From JAQGMV01 sp963828715 (GTDB taxonomy: Bacteria; Pseudomonadota; Gammaproteobacteria; Burkholderiales; SG8-41): DNA of 64,000 nucleotides. Shown in pieces: positions 45,956 through 54,266 of the stretch. Below the pieces are notes generated by a model. The model worked only from the letters and a program-made list of their open reading frames with translations, did not search any database and was not told the origin of the DNA. Location of the stretch: assembly GCA_963828715.1 (NCBI GenBank), contig CAWHFX010000019.1, positions 186,001 to 250,000 on the forward strand. The letters are read 5' to 3'. The translations under genes were made by a program, and so were the position numbers. Within the stretch, counting starts at the first letter, position 1; each line of letters starts with the position of its first letter.

Positions 45956-47941
45956 TCACGCACGAGAGCTGCTCAGAAGACGTGCGATCTTCGCGACGAT
46001 CTCGTCCACGTCGAAAGGCTTCGTGATGTGCACCTGAAAACCAGCGTTCAGAGCGCGGCGCCGGTCCTGTTCCTGGGCGTATCCGGTGACGGCAATGGCA
46101 GGGATGCTGCTCGAGTGCACGCTTTCGCGGATCTGCTGCAGCAGTGAATAACCGTCAACGCTCGGCATCCCGATGTCGAGAACCACGAGGGCAGGGCGCC
46201 ATCGGACGCAGATCTCGAGCGCTTGCGACGCGTTCTCCGCCGTCATCACATCGGCGCCTTCGGACGTAAGAACCTGCGACATGAGCGCGCGCGCGCTCGG
46301 CTCGTCATCCGTGACAAGAATACGAACACCCTTGAGGGCATTCCGATTCCTGTGATGAGCCACGTCCTGGAAAGGTCCGTCGGCGCCGGACTGATTGCCC
46401 GATGGCGCCGCGGTCAGTGGCAAGCGCACCGTGAACGTTGCGCCTTTACCCTTGCCTTCGCTGCTCGCCTGCACGGTTCCTTCATGCAACTCCACCAGGT
46501 GCCTGACGATGGCCAGCCCCAGGCCAAGACCGCCGTGCCGCCTTGTCGTCGAACCGTCCGCCTGGCGGAATCGCTCGAACAAGTGCGGCAGAAGCTCCGG
46601 TGAAATTCCTTCGCCGTTGTCCCTGACCGAAATATCGTAGCGGTTCCCGTTGCGTCGACCCATGATCTCCACGCTGCCACCCTCGGGGGTGAACTTGATC
46701 GCATTGGAGAGCAGGTTCACGAACACCTGCTGCATGCGGGCCGCGTCGTAGTGCACCTCCGGGACCTGCTGCAGCTCGGTGGATATGCGGACGGCCTTCG
46801 TGTGTGCCGCAACCTGCACGGATTCGACAGCGCGATCGATGATGTCCTGCATCCGCACCGGCTCGCGTTTGAGGTCGAGCTTGCCGGCGATCACGCGCGA
46901 GATGTCGAGAAGATCGTTTATGAGCTTGTTCTGAAGCTGCGCGTTGCGTTCGATCGTCTCGATCGCTTTCGTCTGCTGTTCCGCGTCGAGTCGGCCGCTG
47001 CGCATGAGATGGAGCCAGCCGAGTATCGCGCTCATCGGGCTTCGCAGCTCGTGCGAAAGCGTGGCAAGAAATTCGTCCTTCAGACGCGCCAGGTTTTCTG
47101 CTTCGGTGCGGGCGGCCTTCTCCAGTCGCAGCACCCGCTCTCGCTGCTGCTCGGCGTGTTTGCGCGCGGTGATGTCGAGAGCAATGCCCATGAAGCGCGT
47201 CGGTTCGCCGTGCTCGTCCCGATGCACACGCCCATAGGAGGCAAGCCAGCATTCCGCGCCGTCGTCTCTGCGGATGATGCGGTGCTCGTGTGAGAAACGC
47301 TCGCCGGTCTTGCGCGCTCGGTCCATTGCCTGCAGTACGGCCGCGCGGTCGTCAGCGTGGATCTGATCGAGCCACAGTTCCCATCTGGCAGGGCCGCCCA
47401 CAGGCGTTCGTCCCAGGAAGCCGTAAAGCTCGCGGCTGAAATGCGCGCTGCCGTCCCGCAGATCGATGTCCCACGTTGCGATGTTGGCGCCTTCGATCGC
47501 GAGGCGCAGGCGCTCCTCGCTCTCGGCGAGGCCGAGCTCCGTCGTCCGGAGGCGCAGCAGTGTGCGTACGACAGTGATGATCTCCTGCGGCTCGACGGGC
47601 TGCTGCAGGAAGATGTCGGCTCCGCTCTCGGCACTGCTTGCTTCCGAATCCGGCGCGATGCCGGCGGTCGCCGTTATATGCAAAACCGGAAGCCGTGCGC
47701 TGGCCGGATCGCTCTTGATGCGCCGGCATACTTCGAATCCGTCGACGTCCGGAAGCTGCAGATCGAGCAGCACGAGATCAGGGTGCTGGGTACGAACGGC
47801 CTGGAGTGCGTCCATTCCGTTCGCGGCCTCGATGACTTCGAATCCGGCCTGCCGCAGAATGCGCGTTTTCGTATAGAGGCCGATCTCATTGTCATCCACA
47901 TTGAGGATGCGGGCCGGGCGCCTCCGTTCGAACCACGTCAC
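45956..47941 (-). CDS. Hybrid histidine kinase, REC-PAS-HisKA-HATPase-REC
   Basis: A 661-residue cytosolic signalling protein without membrane segments. Residues 10-130 form a receiver (ILNVDDNEIGLYTK, LVLLDLQLPDVDGFEV). A PAS/PAC domain follows (SAHFSRELYGFLGRTPVG, RFMGIALDITARKHAEQQRE). HisKA has the phospho-His in LATLSHELRSPMSAI, and HATPase has NLLSNAIKFTPEGG and DNGEGISPELL. A second receiver ends the protein (ILVTDDEPSARALM, LVVLDIGMPSVDGYSL). It is the last gene of the stressosome operon and overlaps the upstream kinase by four bases. No output domain is present. Confidence 0.93.
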   Translation of the reverse strand: MTWFERRRPARILNVDDNEIGLYTKTRILRQAGFEVIEAANGMDALQAVRTQHPDLVLLDLQLPDVDGFEVCRRIKSDPASARLPVLHITATAGIAPDSEASSAESGADIFLQQPVEPQEIITVVRTLLRLRTTELGLAESEERLRLAIEGANIATWDIDLRDGSAHFSRELYGFLGRTPVGGPARWELWLDQIHADDRAAVLQAMDRARKTGERFSHEHRIIRRDDGAECWLASYGRVHRDEHGEPTRFMGIALDITARKHAEQQRERVLRLEKAARTEAENLARLKDEFLATLSHELRSPMSAILGWLHLMRSGRLDAEQQTKAIETIERNAQLQNKLINDLLDISRVIAGKLDLKREPVRMQDIIDRAVESVQVAAHTKAVRISTELQQVPEVHYDAARMQQVFVNLLSNAIKFTPEGGSVEIMGRRNGNRYDISVRDNGEGISPELLPHLFERFRQADGSTTRRHGGLGLGLAIVRHLVELHEGTVQASSEGKGKGATFTVRLPLTAAPSGNQSGADGPFQDVAHHRNRNALKGVRILVTDDEPSARALMSQVLTSEGADVMTAENASQALEICVRWRPALVVLDIGMPSVDGYSLLQQIRESVHSSSIPAIAVTGYAQEQDRRRALNAGFQVHITKPFDVDEIVAKIARLLSSSRA

Positions 47942-50049
47942 GACCGCACCTGGTTGAGTATCGCCTGCACTTCGGTGAGCATGCTCAGTTCCCAGTCCCG
48001 TTTGCTGAGCACCGCCCGTGCACGGCGTGAGAGCTGCGCACGCTCGGAGCTGCTGAGATCGCGCGACGTCGCCACGAGCACCGGAATGTCACGCGTAGCC
48101 GGATCGTCGCCGAGACGCTCGAGCACCACCTCACCGTCGACGTCCGGCAGCCCCAGATCCAGTACGATGAGCTGCGGCCGCACAAGCTGTGCCGCTCGCA
48201 GCCCGCTTCGACCATCTTCCGCTTCGATCACCTCGTGCCGCGTCGGCGCCAGCGCCTTGCGCACGGTGTAACGGTAAGCCGTGTCATCGTCGATGAGCAG
48301 AATGCGCCGGCTGGTGCACGCGTCGAGGCGAGCGAGCAGCTCCGGTGGCTCGAAGGGTTTCACGAAGTAGGCGTCCGCCCCGAGCGCGTATGCCTTGCGC
48401 TCGTCCGCGGTCGTGCTCACCACGATGATCGGGATCGACTGCGTCGCGGGATCGTTCTTCAGCTCGCTCAGCCAGTGCCAGGTCTGCTCGCGCTGTAGCA
48501 TGATATCGAGAATGATGGCCGCGGGCCGCAACCGCTCGAGCGCCTGCTTCGCATGGCGCAAAGTGCGCGCCGCGACCGCTGCGTACGCGGAATCGCGGAA
48601 AATCTTTTCATAGACGAGCTGTGCCTCCTCCTCGTCTTCGACCACCAGCACGCTCATGCGCGACGGGTCGACACTGATGCTCGCTGCGACAGCCGGGACC
48701 TCATCGTCACACAGGCGCACGGGCAGCGTTGCGAAAAAAGTCGATCCGAGGCCGGGCTCGCTTCTGACACCGATCGTGCCGCCCAGGAGTGTCGCAAGCT
48801 TGCGGCACAGCGGCAGTCCGAGACCGGTGCCCTTCACCTTGCGCTGATGCGGGCCCTGCACCTGCGTGAATTCTTCGAAGATTTTCGCCTGATCTTCGGG
48901 CGCAATGCCGATGCCTGTATCGCTCACACTGAAGGTGACTGTCCCGTTGACAGGGTCGTGATCAGCGCTCACGCGCACCTCGCCCCGTTCGGTGAACTTC
49001 AGCGCGTTCGAGATGAAGTTGCGAAGAATCTGCGAGACCTTCGCTTCGTCCGTGTAAAGCAGCGGCAGGTCGAGTGGCTCGTCCAGACGCAGCTGCACGG
49101 TTTCGGTCACGATCAGCGGTCGCAGCATCCCGCGCAACGCGCTGAAGAGATCGGCCGCGGAAAACTCGATCGGCTGCACATCGATTTTGCCGGCCTCGAT
49201 CTTCGCGAGATCGAGCAGGTCGTCCACGAGCTGCGTGAGATCCTCTGCGGCCTTGCGTACGAAGAGCACCTGCTTCTCCTGCTCCGCCGTCAGCGGCCCA
49301 TCCGTGCGATCGAGGAGCAGGCGCGCCAATGCACGGATCGAATTGAGCGGCGTCCGGAACTCGTGGCTCATGTTCGACAGAAACCGCGACTTCATCTCAT
49401 CCGCGCGACGCAGATGGCCGGCTTTCTCGTCGATCTCCGCATAGAGCGCGACGACGCCGCGATTCGTGTCCTCGAGCTCGCTGTTCAGGTGCACGAGCTC
49501 CTCCTGGCGCTCGCGCAGCTCCTCCAGTGTCCGAAGGAGCTCGCGATTCTGCTGTTGAATTTCCTGTATCGGCGTCGTCGGGGGGTTCACGGCGAGGGCA
49601 TCGCCCAGACGCGCGAGCTCCGGCCCGGCGAAACACCGCGCGCCCGACGGCAATATCTTCTTCAGGCTTACGACCGTGCCGAAACCGGATTTCGAGCTGA
49701 TGTCGAACTGATCCATGAGCCGACGTGCCCCGACGATGCCCAGGCCCATGCCGGTCTGCGAGCGGTAACCACCGTCGAGGATCGTCTGCAGATTCTCGAT
49801 GCCGGGACCGCGATCGCTGATGCGTATGATCAGGAGCTGCGGCGGGATCGAACCTTCCAGTTCGAACTCCGCCGTGCCGCCACCCGCGTAACGGAAGGCG
49901 TTGCGCGCTATTTCGGACGCCGCCGTGGCGATCCGGACCTGGTCCTGGGCTTCAAAACCCAGCAGACCCGCGATCTGACGCGCGCGCTGGCGCACGGACA
50001 CGACATCCTGCTCGTGATCGATGGCGACGCTGATCAGGCGTTTAGTCAT
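47938..50049 (-). CDS. RsbT-like ATPase fused to hybrid histidine kinase with two receivers
   Basis: A 703-residue cytosolic protein. Residues 1-135 are an RsbT-type anti-sigma kinase domain (AASEIARNAFRYAGGGTAEF, ISDRGPGIENL, TGMGLGIVGARRLMDQF). A coiled coil (about 160-225) leads to HisKA (SNMSHEFRTPLNSIRALARL) and HATPase (NFISNALKFTERGE, DTGIGIAPEDQAKIFEEF, GTGLGLPLCRKLA). Two receivers follow (MSVLVVEDEEEAQL and ILLIDDDTAYRYTV; Asp in AIILDIML and IVLDLGLPDVDGE). The fusion physically joins stressosome-type and two-component signalling. Coupled to both neighbours by four-base overlaps. Confidence 0.93.
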   Translation of the reverse strand: MTKRLISVAIDHEQDVVSVRQRARQIAGLLGFEAQDQVRIATAASEIARNAFRYAGGGTAEFELEGSIPPQLLIIRISDRGPGIENLQTILDGGYRSQTGMGLGIVGARRLMDQFDISSKSGFGTVVSLKKILPSGARCFAGPELARLGDALAVNPPTTPIQEIQQQNRELLRTLEELRERQEELVHLNSELEDTNRGVVALYAEIDEKAGHLRRADEMKSRFLSNMSHEFRTPLNSIRALARLLLDRTDGPLTAEQEKQVLFVRKAAEDLTQLVDDLLDLAKIEAGKIDVQPIEFSAADLFSALRGMLRPLIVTETVQLRLDEPLDLPLLYTDEAKVSQILRNFISNALKFTERGEVRVSADHDPVNGTVTFSVSDTGIGIAPEDQAKIFEEFTQVQGPHQRKVKGTGLGLPLCRKLATLLGGTIGVRSEPGLGSTFFATLPVRLCDDEVPAVAASISVDPSRMSVLVVEDEEEAQLVYEKIFRDSAYAAVAARTLRHAKQALERLRPAAIILDIMLQREQTWHWLSELKNDPATQSIPIIVVSTTADERKAYALGADAYFVKPFEPPELLARLDACTSRRILLIDDDTAYRYTVRKALAPTRHEVIEAEDGRSGLRAAQLVRPQLIVLDLGLPDVDGEVVLERLGDDPATRDIPVLVATSRDLSSSERAQLSRRARAVLSKRDWELSMLTEVQAILNQVRS

Positions 50050-51057
50050 GCCTTCCCGGAACGGATGTTGCGCAGCACTGCGAGTGTCGTGTCGTCGCGG
50101 CCGCGCGCGTGGTCGCGATAAACAACCCCGGCAATGAGGGCAGCCGGACGATTTTCAAGGCCTGGATATGCGCCGGGATCCCAACGTGAGTTCATACCGT
50201 CGCTAAACGTGTAAAGCAGCGCGTTGCGCGGAAACGGAAAGCTGAATTCCTGAACCTTGCGCACCTGATGACCGAGTATTCCGTTATGCGATGCGAGATT
50301 CCGGGTCTTGCCGTCCACGCGCACGAAGCATGAGATATTGCCGATGCCACAGAACGTGCCGACCTCGGACCACGGCTTTAACTCGACCACGGCGGCCGCA
50401 GCGCCGCGTGTGGCGCGCAGTCCTGCATGGATAGCGTCGATCTGTTCGGCCGGCGTACGCTGTGCGTTGCGTTCGGCGATGTCCTTTGCGGCGAGCGCTG
50501 CCGCGGCTGCCTCCGGACCGTGTCCCAGTCCATCGACCACGAGCAGCACGTAACGTCCTTTCGACGCATGCAGGTTCCAGTCGTCGCCGCACGCGGTCTC
50601 CCCCTTGAGCGGGATGCAGATCACACCGCTTTCGAGGTCGGTGTCGAGAACGGGCGCTTCGCCAGACCACACCACGCATCGCACGGCCGTCCCGGCTGCA
50701 GGTTGGGAATATACGTCAAAGCTGGAGCACAGGCGGGAGAGCGCGCCAAGGCCGATTCCCGCCGTGCCCGCGGTCGAGTGACCGTCGCGCAAGCTCGCGG
50801 CGATATTGCTGATGCCGCCTCCCCGGTCCAGCGCGAACAGCTCGATGCCGCGCAGCCCGTTCTGGATCATTGACTGGACGACAATCGAACCGCCACCGCC
50901 GTGCTTGACGAGATTGGTCGCCGACTTCGGTGGCAGCGATCGCGACGGTCCCGGCGCGCGACTTGCTGAACCCCAGCTCCTCTGCCATGGCCACTGCCGC
51001 CCGGCGCGCCTCCGAGACCTGGCTCTGCTCCGTGACTGCCACTGCGATGCGGTGCAT
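50046..51057 (-). CDS. RsbT-like ATPase fused to RsbX-type PP2C phosphatase (one apparent frameshift)
   Basis: A 336-residue protein when repaired. The start at 51057 (MHRIAVAVTEQSQVSEARRA) opens an RsbT-like HATPase domain that breaks after AIAATEV; removing one base near 50922 gives ATNLVKHGGGGSIVV and DRGGGISNIAASLRDG. The second half is a SpoIIE/RsbX-like phosphatase with LLVVDGLGHGPEAA, YTFSDGMNSRW and RDDTTLAVLRN metal-site motifs. In known stressosomes RsbX resets RsbR and RsbS by dephosphorylation, and this protein probably does the same. Coupled to RsbT upstream and the kinase downstream. Confidence 0.85.
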
Positions 51058-51458
51058 CAGCGCCATCGGGTAATCGTAACGCGCGTGCCGCCGCCCGGTT
51101 TGCTGTCGATCGAGAACTCGTTCGAGAGTCGTTTCGCACCGCCCAGTCCGAGCCCGAGCCCTCCGCCGGAGGTATAACCGTCGCGCAGCGCCTGCTCGAT
51201 ATCCGCGATGCCGGGACCGTCATCGCGAAACGTGAGGCGAATGCCGGTTCGTACCCCGCTTCCGAGAAGCTCGATGATGACTTCGCCGCCGCCGCCGTAC
51301 TCGAGTGTATTGCGCGCAAGCTCGCTCGCCGCAGTGACGATCTTGGTCTGATCGACGAGGCTGAAGCCTTGCGCGACCGCGCGCTCGCGCACAGCCTGAC
51401 GCATGCGCACGATGTCCTCTGACCGCAGGATCGGCAAGGTGGTGACGTTGTTCAGCAT
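51057..51458 (-). CDS. rsbT: Stressosome kinase RsbT
   Basis: A 133-residue GHKL serine kinase that phosphorylates RsbR and RsbS and is released on stress. The N-box is TAASELARNTLEYGGGGEV; DDGPGIADIEQALRDGYTS and GGGLGLGLGGAKRLSNEF form the ATP lid and G2 box. I chose the ATG at 51458, just after rsbS; upstream parts of the open frame overlap rsbS. It closely follows the RsbT pattern of Bacillus and Vibrio modules. Confidence 0.93.
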   Translation of the reverse strand: MLNNVTTLPILRSEDIVRMRQAVRERAVAQGFSLVDQTKIVTAASELARNTLEYGGGGEVIIELLGSGVRTGIRLTFRDDGPGIADIEQALRDGYTSGGGLGLGLGGAKRLSNEFSIDSKPGGGTRVTITRWR

Positions 51459-51468
51459 GCAGTGCTGT

Positions 51469-51834
51469 TCAGAGGCGTTGCCGGACGTGTTTCTCGAGCA
51501 GCGCCATGCCTTTTTCGACGTTGAGCGCGGTGTGCACACCCTGCAAGGGCAGGCCGAGCTCGACCAGCGTAATCGCAACCGACGGCTGCATCCCGACAAC
51601 GACTGTCTCCGCGTCGAGCACGCGCGCCATACCCGCGATGTTCGCGATCATGCGGCCGATAAACGAGTCCACCATGTCGAGCGAAGATATGTCGATGAGC
51701 ACGCCGTGCGAGCGCTCGCTGGCGATGCGAGTCGTGAGATCGTCCTGGAGATGAAGCGCCAGCTGATCGTGCATGTCCACCTGGATCGTCACCAGGAGGA
51801 ACTTCCCCATCTTGAGGATCGGAATGCGGTCCAT
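51469..51834 (-). CDS. rsbS: Stressosome scaffold RsbS
   Basis: A 121-residue single STAS-domain scaffold. The start RIPILKMGKFLLVTIQVDMH and the loop LIDISSLDMVDSFIGRMIAN match RsbS closely; Ser57 in VDSF aligns with the phosphorylated Ser59 of Bacillus RsbS as I remember it. GMQPSVAITLVELGLPLQGV is the second conserved STAS segment. It lies 1 base downstream of rsbR, and rsbT follows 10 bases on. Confidence 0.95.
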   Translation of the reverse strand: MDRIPILKMGKFLLVTIQVDMHDQLALHLQDDLTTRIASERSHGVLIDISSLDMVDSFIGRMIANIAGMARVLDAETVVVGMQPSVAITLVELGLPLQGVHTALNVEKGMALLEKHVRQRL

Positions 51835-51835
51835 G

Positions 51836-52705
51836 CTACGACTGGGTCGGTGAGGTCGAGATGCGGCAGCCGGTCCGCTTCAGCGCTACTGAAAAGGCGT
51901 CCGCCAGCGTCGCTTTCGTGACCACCTCGCCCAGGTCGACGCCGAGATGCACGATGGTTTGCGCAATCTGCGGACGGATCCCGCTGATGATGCAGTCGGC
52001 ACCCATGAGCCGCGTTGCAGCGATTGTTTTCAGCAGGTGCTGGGCAACAAGCGTGTCGACCATGGGGACGCCTGTAATGTCGATGATGGCGATCGCTGCC
52101 TCGGTGTCGACAATCTTCTGGAGCAGCGTTTCCATCACGACCTGCGCGCGCGCACTGTCGAGTGTGCCGACCAGGGGAAGCGCGAGAATATCGTCCCAAA
52201 GCTGCACGACCGGCGTCGATAGCTCGAGCAGCTCGCGTTGCTGACGCACGATCACTTCCTCTCGGCTTGTCTGGAAGACTTCGGTCGTATAAAGCCCGAG
52301 TCGATCCAGCAGTTCGCTCGTGCTCCACAGCGCCTCGGCCAGCGCCTTGGGGTCGCTCTCGAGCTCTTCACTGAACAACTTGAACAACGCCTGCTTCAGT
52401 GAGAAAACGAATGTCGCCGTCTCCGATGGCGTAAGCCCTTGGACGGCGCGCGAACGTGAAATCTGAGCGAGCATGTCGCGGATGTCGGCCCAGTCGCCGA
52501 CGGCGATGTCGTCCGAAGTCGTCTGGGTCAACGTGCGCAGAAGAAGGGTCAGAAACTGGCGCGACTCGTCCGCAAGCTCACCTTCCTTCATGAGGTCGGG
52601 TCTGTACGCGTGTGAGCTCGTCTGCTTCTTCACCCATTCCTGGAGGAGCTTCGCCTCGTTTTTCTGGAGGATCTTCAAGTACTGCCCTGCGGCGATCGAA
52701 TTCAT
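51836..52705 (-). CDS. rsbR: Stressosome sensor/scaffold RsbR (RsbRD-type N-domain)
   Basis: A 289-residue protein with an N-terminal helical RsbRD-type sensory domain (about residues 10-155) and a C-terminal STAS domain (about 165-280). STAS motifs are IIDITGVPMVDTLVAQHLLK and SGIRPQIAQTIVHLGVD; Thr218 (VDT) and Thr250 (AQT) are the likely phosphorylation sites by comparison with RsbR paralogues. The ATG at 52705 has a GGGAAG ribosome site five bases upstream, preferred over a TTG further up at 52798. First gene of the six-gene operon; the N-domain ligand is unknown. Confidence 0.94.
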   Translation of the reverse strand: MNSIAAGQYLKILQKNEAKLLQEWVKKQTSSHAYRPDLMKEGELADESRQFLTLLLRTLTQTTSDDIAVGDWADIRDMLAQISRSRAVQGLTPSETATFVFSLKQALFKLFSEELESDPKALAEALWSTSELLDRLGLYTTEVFQTSREEVIVRQQRELLELSTPVVQLWDDILALPLVGTLDSARAQVVMETLLQKIVDTEAAIAIIDITGVPMVDTLVAQHLLKTIAATRLMGADCIISGIRPQIAQTIVHLGVDLGEVVTKATLADAFSVALKRTGCRISTSPTQS

Positions 52706-52841
52706 GTGGCTTCCCGAAATCAAATCAACGTCGTCGAAAGTGCGGGCACCGCGCCTGGCCAGACGTGCAGATAACCGGACAATACGCTCTTGGGTCAAAA
52801 AGCTCCCGTGCCTGACCCCCCGTCGCCGCGCGGGGATTATA
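52706..52841 (-). promoter_or_regulatory. Promoter and structured leader of the stressosome operon
   Basis: A perfect TATAAT lies at 52836-52841 on the minus strand, without a clear -35 box. The presumed leader of about 125 bases contains CCCCG...CGGGG and GGGTCA...TGACCC inverted repeats before the rsbR ribosome site. The missing -35 leaves room for an activator or another sigma factor. Confidence 0.45.
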
Positions 52842-53167
52842 CGAGACGACGTTTGGCCGTGTGGCCGACCGGCGTTTCGCCTGTCGCGTAGGCCGAGGAA
52901 GAACGCCAGCCGCTATGCGCTGGCACGTGCGAGCTCAAGGCGCGGGATTTCGGCGCTGGCTGTGAGGTCCGCGATGGCACCCTTGCGACTTCGAAGTTCG
53001 GGCGAGGAGGGAAGACGAGCGGCGCCGATGGTCCGTCGGGAATTTCAATGAGCAGCGGATATGAAGTGGCCGAGGAAGGATTGTGACTGCGGCCCGCTCG
53101 GAACCAACTTTGCTTGTCCAAACGAATCTGAAACACAGCGCTGCAGTGCGATTTCGGCGGAGGCTTG
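52842..53167. other. Intergenic region between stressosome and secreted-protein genes
   Basis: About 325 bases between divergent genes. Open frames here show no family resemblance and look like GC-rich chance frames. Nothing else is identifiable. Confidence 0.4.
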
Positions 53168-54166
53168 GTGCTCTCGACGAAAAGTAGTCCGACCGCGTGC
53201 GTCTTGTCTTTTTTGCTGCTTACGGCAAATGTCTCCGCCGAGGTGTTCACCCACAGGCAAGGTGCCGAAAACTTCGAAGCGATCGTGAGCGCTGAGCGGC
53301 TGGTGGTGAAGGAGCGATATCAAGGGGCTTCCACGATCTATGGTGATCTCTCTTGCCCGCTCGGCGCCGCGGTGCGGGCGACTGTCCTGCCTGCGTCGGA
53401 TTCGCGCCTGTGCTTCACGTTCGCCGCCGATCAATGCGAGTACACGCGCTTCCAGGACGGTTCGCCGATACACCAGGAAGAGCTGGCGAATGCGCGCGTG
53501 CCGAGAATGTGTATTGCGCTTGGCAGCGCAGATGAAGCTCAACGTCTGGCCAAGCTCGTGAACTCGGGTCCCCAGCAGGCGCGCGCAGCGGATTCTGCGG
53601 CGGCGGAAGAATCGAAGCGGAGCACTTCCTCACCTGAGCCTTTCCCCAAGCATGCGGAACCGGTGGAGCAAGCGCGCGAAACACCAGCACGTGCGACCCG
53701 ACCCACGCAGGCCGCGGGCAGCACGCACAGTGCACCGGAGCGCGTGGACGTGTATTCGTCCGATGCTTCCAGCCGCGCGCGTGCGGATTCAGTCGGCCAG
53801 CAGCCTCACGTCAGCACGCCCCTCGCCGTCTTCGTCCACGTGCGCAATCCCAAGCAGTGCGCAGAGGTCGAGCGCCTTATCGAGCCGCTGTTGGCGCGAG
53901 GCATCCGCGTCACCGGCATCAAGCTCATGGATGTGGGGCCGCTTACCACCGATCTGCGCTACTTCTATCCAGATGATGCGCGGCAGTCAGGCGAGCTGGT
54001 CAGGGTGCTCCGCACCCTCGGCGTGCGGCCCGTTCGTGTGAAGCATATCAAGGGGTTCGAGACTCGCGCCACAAGGCGGCAGTATGAGCTCTGGTTATCA
54101 CCGACGGACTCGCCAGTCAGGCTGTCCGCCGGTGCCTCACCAGACGGTGTCAAAAGGCAGAGGTAA
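53168..54166 (+). CDS. Secreted hypothetical protein with C-terminal SPOR/LytR_C-like segment
   Basis: A 332-residue protein, start GTG at 53168 with GGAGG just upstream (TTG at 53165 is possible). A signal peptide (ACVLSFLLLTANVSA) is followed by a Cys-containing N-domain (LSCPLGAAVRATVLP, LCFTFAADQCEYTRF), a Ser/Pro/Glu-rich linker (about residues 135-220) and a conserved-looking C-domain (FVHVRNPKQCAEVERLIEPL, TTDLRYFYPDDARQSGELVR). The RYFYPDD segment occurs in several envelope-associated families, but I cannot name one. It is divergent from the stressosome operon and could be its neighbour by chance. Confidence 0.7.
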   Translation: MLSTKSSPTACVLSFLLLTANVSAEVFTHRQGAENFEAIVSAERLVVKERYQGASTIYGDLSCPLGAAVRATVLPASDSRLCFTFAADQCEYTRFQDGSPIHQEELANARVPRMCIALGSADEAQRLAKLVNSGPQQARAADSAAAEESKRSTSSPEPFPKHAEPVEQARETPARATRPTQAAGSTHSAPERVDVYSSDASSRARADSVGQQPHVSTPLAVFVHVRNPKQCAEVERLIEPLLARGIRVTGIKLMDVGPLTTDLRYFYPDDARQSGELVRVLRTLGVRPVRVKHIKGFETRATRRQYELWLSPTDSPVRLSAGASPDGVKRQR

Positions 54167-54266
54167 GCTGAGCAGTTGTCGTGGTTCGGGGCGGAGTCGC
54201 GGGCAGCTCGTTCGCATTCGCTGTGCGACCGTGTCGGCCCACTCCCCAAGGGTCACGCGACCAAGC

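Noticed and set aside
52837..53250. 137-codon minus-strand frame upstream of rsbR
   Set aside because: No recognisable motif; it overlaps the start of the secreted-protein gene and the promoter region.
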